DNA of 6,335 bases from Saprospiraceae bacterium. GTDB taxonomy: Bacteria > Bacteroidota > Bacteroidia > Chitinophagales > Saprospiraceae. This document shows positions 5,114-6,335 of the stretch, in pieces (position 1 is the stretch's first letter; each line of letters opens with the position of its first letter). A program made the position numbers and the translations under genes. The notes beneath the pieces were generated by a model. That model had not been told where the DNA came from. It was given only the letters and a program-made list of their open reading frames with translations, and did not search any database. The DNA lies in assembly GCA_020850025.1 (NCBI GenBank), contig JADZFI010000394.1, positions 1 through 6,335 of the forward strand, written 5' to 3'.

Positions 5114-6335
5114 CTACTTGCTTCTCATACGAACCACCGGACAAATCATTTCTTCCAGGCTGATGCCGCCGTGCTGGAAGGTATTGCGGTAGTAATTGTG
5201 GTAATGATTGTAATTGTTGGGATAGAGGAAGAAGTAATCCTCTTTGGCAAAAATGAAGGTACTGCTAATGTTTGGGCGTGGCAGCCCGGCCTTGAGCGGG
5301 TCTTTGATGGCCAGTACATCGCGAGCCTCATATTGCAGATTCCGGCCAACCTTGTAGCGAAGATTAGTGGTGGTTTCGCGGTCGCCAACCACCTTGGACG
5401 GGGTTTGCACGCGAATGGTACCGTGATCGGTAGTGACAAACAACTGTACATCGCGACCTTCCAGCTTTTGCAGGGCCGTCCAGAGCGGTGAGTGCAGGAA
5501 CCAGGAGCGCGTGAGCGAGCGATAGGCGCGTTCATCGCCGGCTAGCTCCTTGAGCACTTCCATCTCGGTGCGGGCATGCGAGAGCATGTCGATGAAATTG
5601 TACACGATGACCGTCAGGTCGTTGTTCAGGTAGTTTAAAATGTTGTCGTTCAGGTCTTTTCCGTGGTTGACATTAGTAACCTTTACGTATTCCCATTTGA
5701 CGGGTTTTCGGAACGACCGCTCAATTTGTTTGCCCAGGAAGAAGTCTTCAAACAGGTTCTTTCCGCCATCATCTGTGTCATTTTTCCACTTGTCGGGGAA
5801 ATTTTTCTCGATATCTGAAGGCATCATGCCGGCAAAAATGGCATTGCGGCTGTATTGGGTGGCGGTGGGCAAAATGCTGAAGAAATAGCCTTCATTTTCC
5901 GTCCGGAACCGTTCGTTGAGAATAGGCTCAATGGTTTTCCACTGGTCGTAACGCAGGTTATCGAGCAGCACCATGATGGTGGGTGTACCGTTGCCAATGT
6001 GCGGAAATATGTGCTTCCGCATCATGGAGTGCGACATAATGGGGCCTACTTCCTGTGTGCGGTCCACCCAGTCGAAGTAGTTTTTGATGACGAATTTGGA
6101 AAACTCGGTATTAGCCTGTTCTTTTTGCTGCGACAGGATTTCGCTTACACCAGAAGCCTGGTTGGCATCCACGCGCATTTCCCAGTTGACAATTTTCTTA
6201 TAGGCATCCACCCATTGGGTTTGATCCAGTCCGCCGGTGATTTCCATGAAAATCTCTCGGAACTCCTGCTGGTAGTTGAGAGCGGATTTTTCGCTCAACA
6301 GGCGTTTGTTGTCCAGAATCAGTTTAAGGTTCAGC
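5114..6335 (-). CDS. porX: PorX-type regulator, C-terminal PglZ/alkaline-phosphatase-fold domain (5' partial)
   Basis: The frame runs past the right edge; 406 residues are visible, beginning 'LNLKLILDNKRL', so the TTG near 6298 is internal and not a start. PorX is a two-domain protein of about 520 residues: an N-terminal response-regulator receiver (missing here), a helical linker and a PglZ-type domain of the alkaline phosphatase superfamily. In Porphyromonas gingivalis it controls type IX secretion genes with the kinase PorY, and its effector domain has been reported to be a zinc-dependent phosphodiesterase acting on oligonucleotides. Counting from the first complete visible codon, the full set of expected metal ligands is present: Asp125 in 'LLDNLRYD', Asp249 and His253 in 'DMLSH' (the D-x3-H pattern), Asp303-His304 in 'TTDHG', and His388 in 'QHGGIS'. 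The nucleophile is Thr157 or Thr159 in 'PTATQ'. The domain should therefore be active. An Asn/Tyr/His-rich stretch lies at about 371-383. No downstream partner gene follows, since the next feature is the convergent small-RNA candidate. Confidence 0.92.
   Translation of the reverse strand, partial: LNLKLILDNKRLLSEKSALNYQQEFREIFMEITGGLDQTQWVDAYKKIVNWEMRVDANQASGVSEILSQQKEQANTEFSKFVIKNYFDWVDRTQEVGPIMSHSMMRKHIFPHIGNGTPTIMVLLDNLRYDQWKTIEPILNERFRTENEGYFFSILPTATQYSRNAIFAGMMPSDIEKNFPDKWKNDTDDGGKNLFEDFFLGKQIERSFRKPVKWEYVKVTNVNHGKDLNDNILNYLNNDLTVIVYNFIDMLSHARTEMEVLKELAGDERAYRSLTRSWFLHSPLWTALQKLEGRDVQLFVTTDHGTIRVQTPSKVVGDRETTTNLRYKVGRNLQYEARDVLAIKDPLKAGLPRPNISSTFIFAKEDYFFLYPNNYNHYHNYYRNTFQHGGISLEEMICPVVRMRSK

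Noticed and set aside
5048..5491. A 147-codon + strand frame inside the porX region
   Set aside because: It is the antisense shadow of a well-supported conserved gene, starts within the terminator region and shows no recognisable domain.
6287..6298. TTG at 6298 as the start of the PorX-like protein
   Set aside because: The frame is open to the window edge and the upstream residues continue a helical linker like that of PorX, so the protein extends beyond the window.

Overview
The window looks like a chromosomal piece from a member of the Bacteroidota, with mixed to moderate GC. Three things point there: a PorX-type response regulator/phosphatase on the right edge, two matches to the Bacteroidota -7 promoter consensus TAnnTTTG, and genes without Shine-Dalgarno sequences. 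No phage, IS, CRISPR, tRNA or rRNA was recognised, and the genes show no frameshifts.

Layout. (1) 2-661 (+) is the 3' end of a gene for a beta-rich, probably exported protein of unknown function. (2) After 21 bases, 683-2029 (+) encodes a membrane-bound NtrY-like sensor histidine kinase; the two are probably co-transcribed. (3) 2090-2662 (-) encodes a small signal-peptide protein that ends like an outer-membrane beta-barrel. It converges on the kinase gene, with a weak hairpin between them. (4) 2663-3045 is a divergent intergenic region holding two unrelated repeat structures: a run of GATT-type units with a 9-nt period, and a long imperfect inverted repeat able to form a large hairpin. (5) 3046-4767 (+) encodes a bacterial dynamin-like GTPase with a C-terminal membrane hairpin. 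(6) 4768-5113 has no convincing protein gene. It holds a -7 promoter match followed about 200 bases later by a strong intrinsic terminator, with several nested stems between, and is my best candidate for an undescribed small RNA. (7) 5114-6335 (-) is the C-terminal three quarters of PorX, running off the right edge.

How the genes may work together. PorX is known as the cytoplasmic regulator of the type IX secretion system and carries an alkaline-phosphatase-fold domain; all the metal-ligand positions are visible here. The histidine kinase could signal to a regulator outside the window; nothing here shows that it pairs with PorX. The dynamin-like GTPase stands alone as a single gene between repeat-rich and RNA-rich spacers. 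The window reads as a mosaic of short transcription units rather than one operon-encoded system. The parts least explained by known families are the candidate small RNA and the two intergenic repeats.
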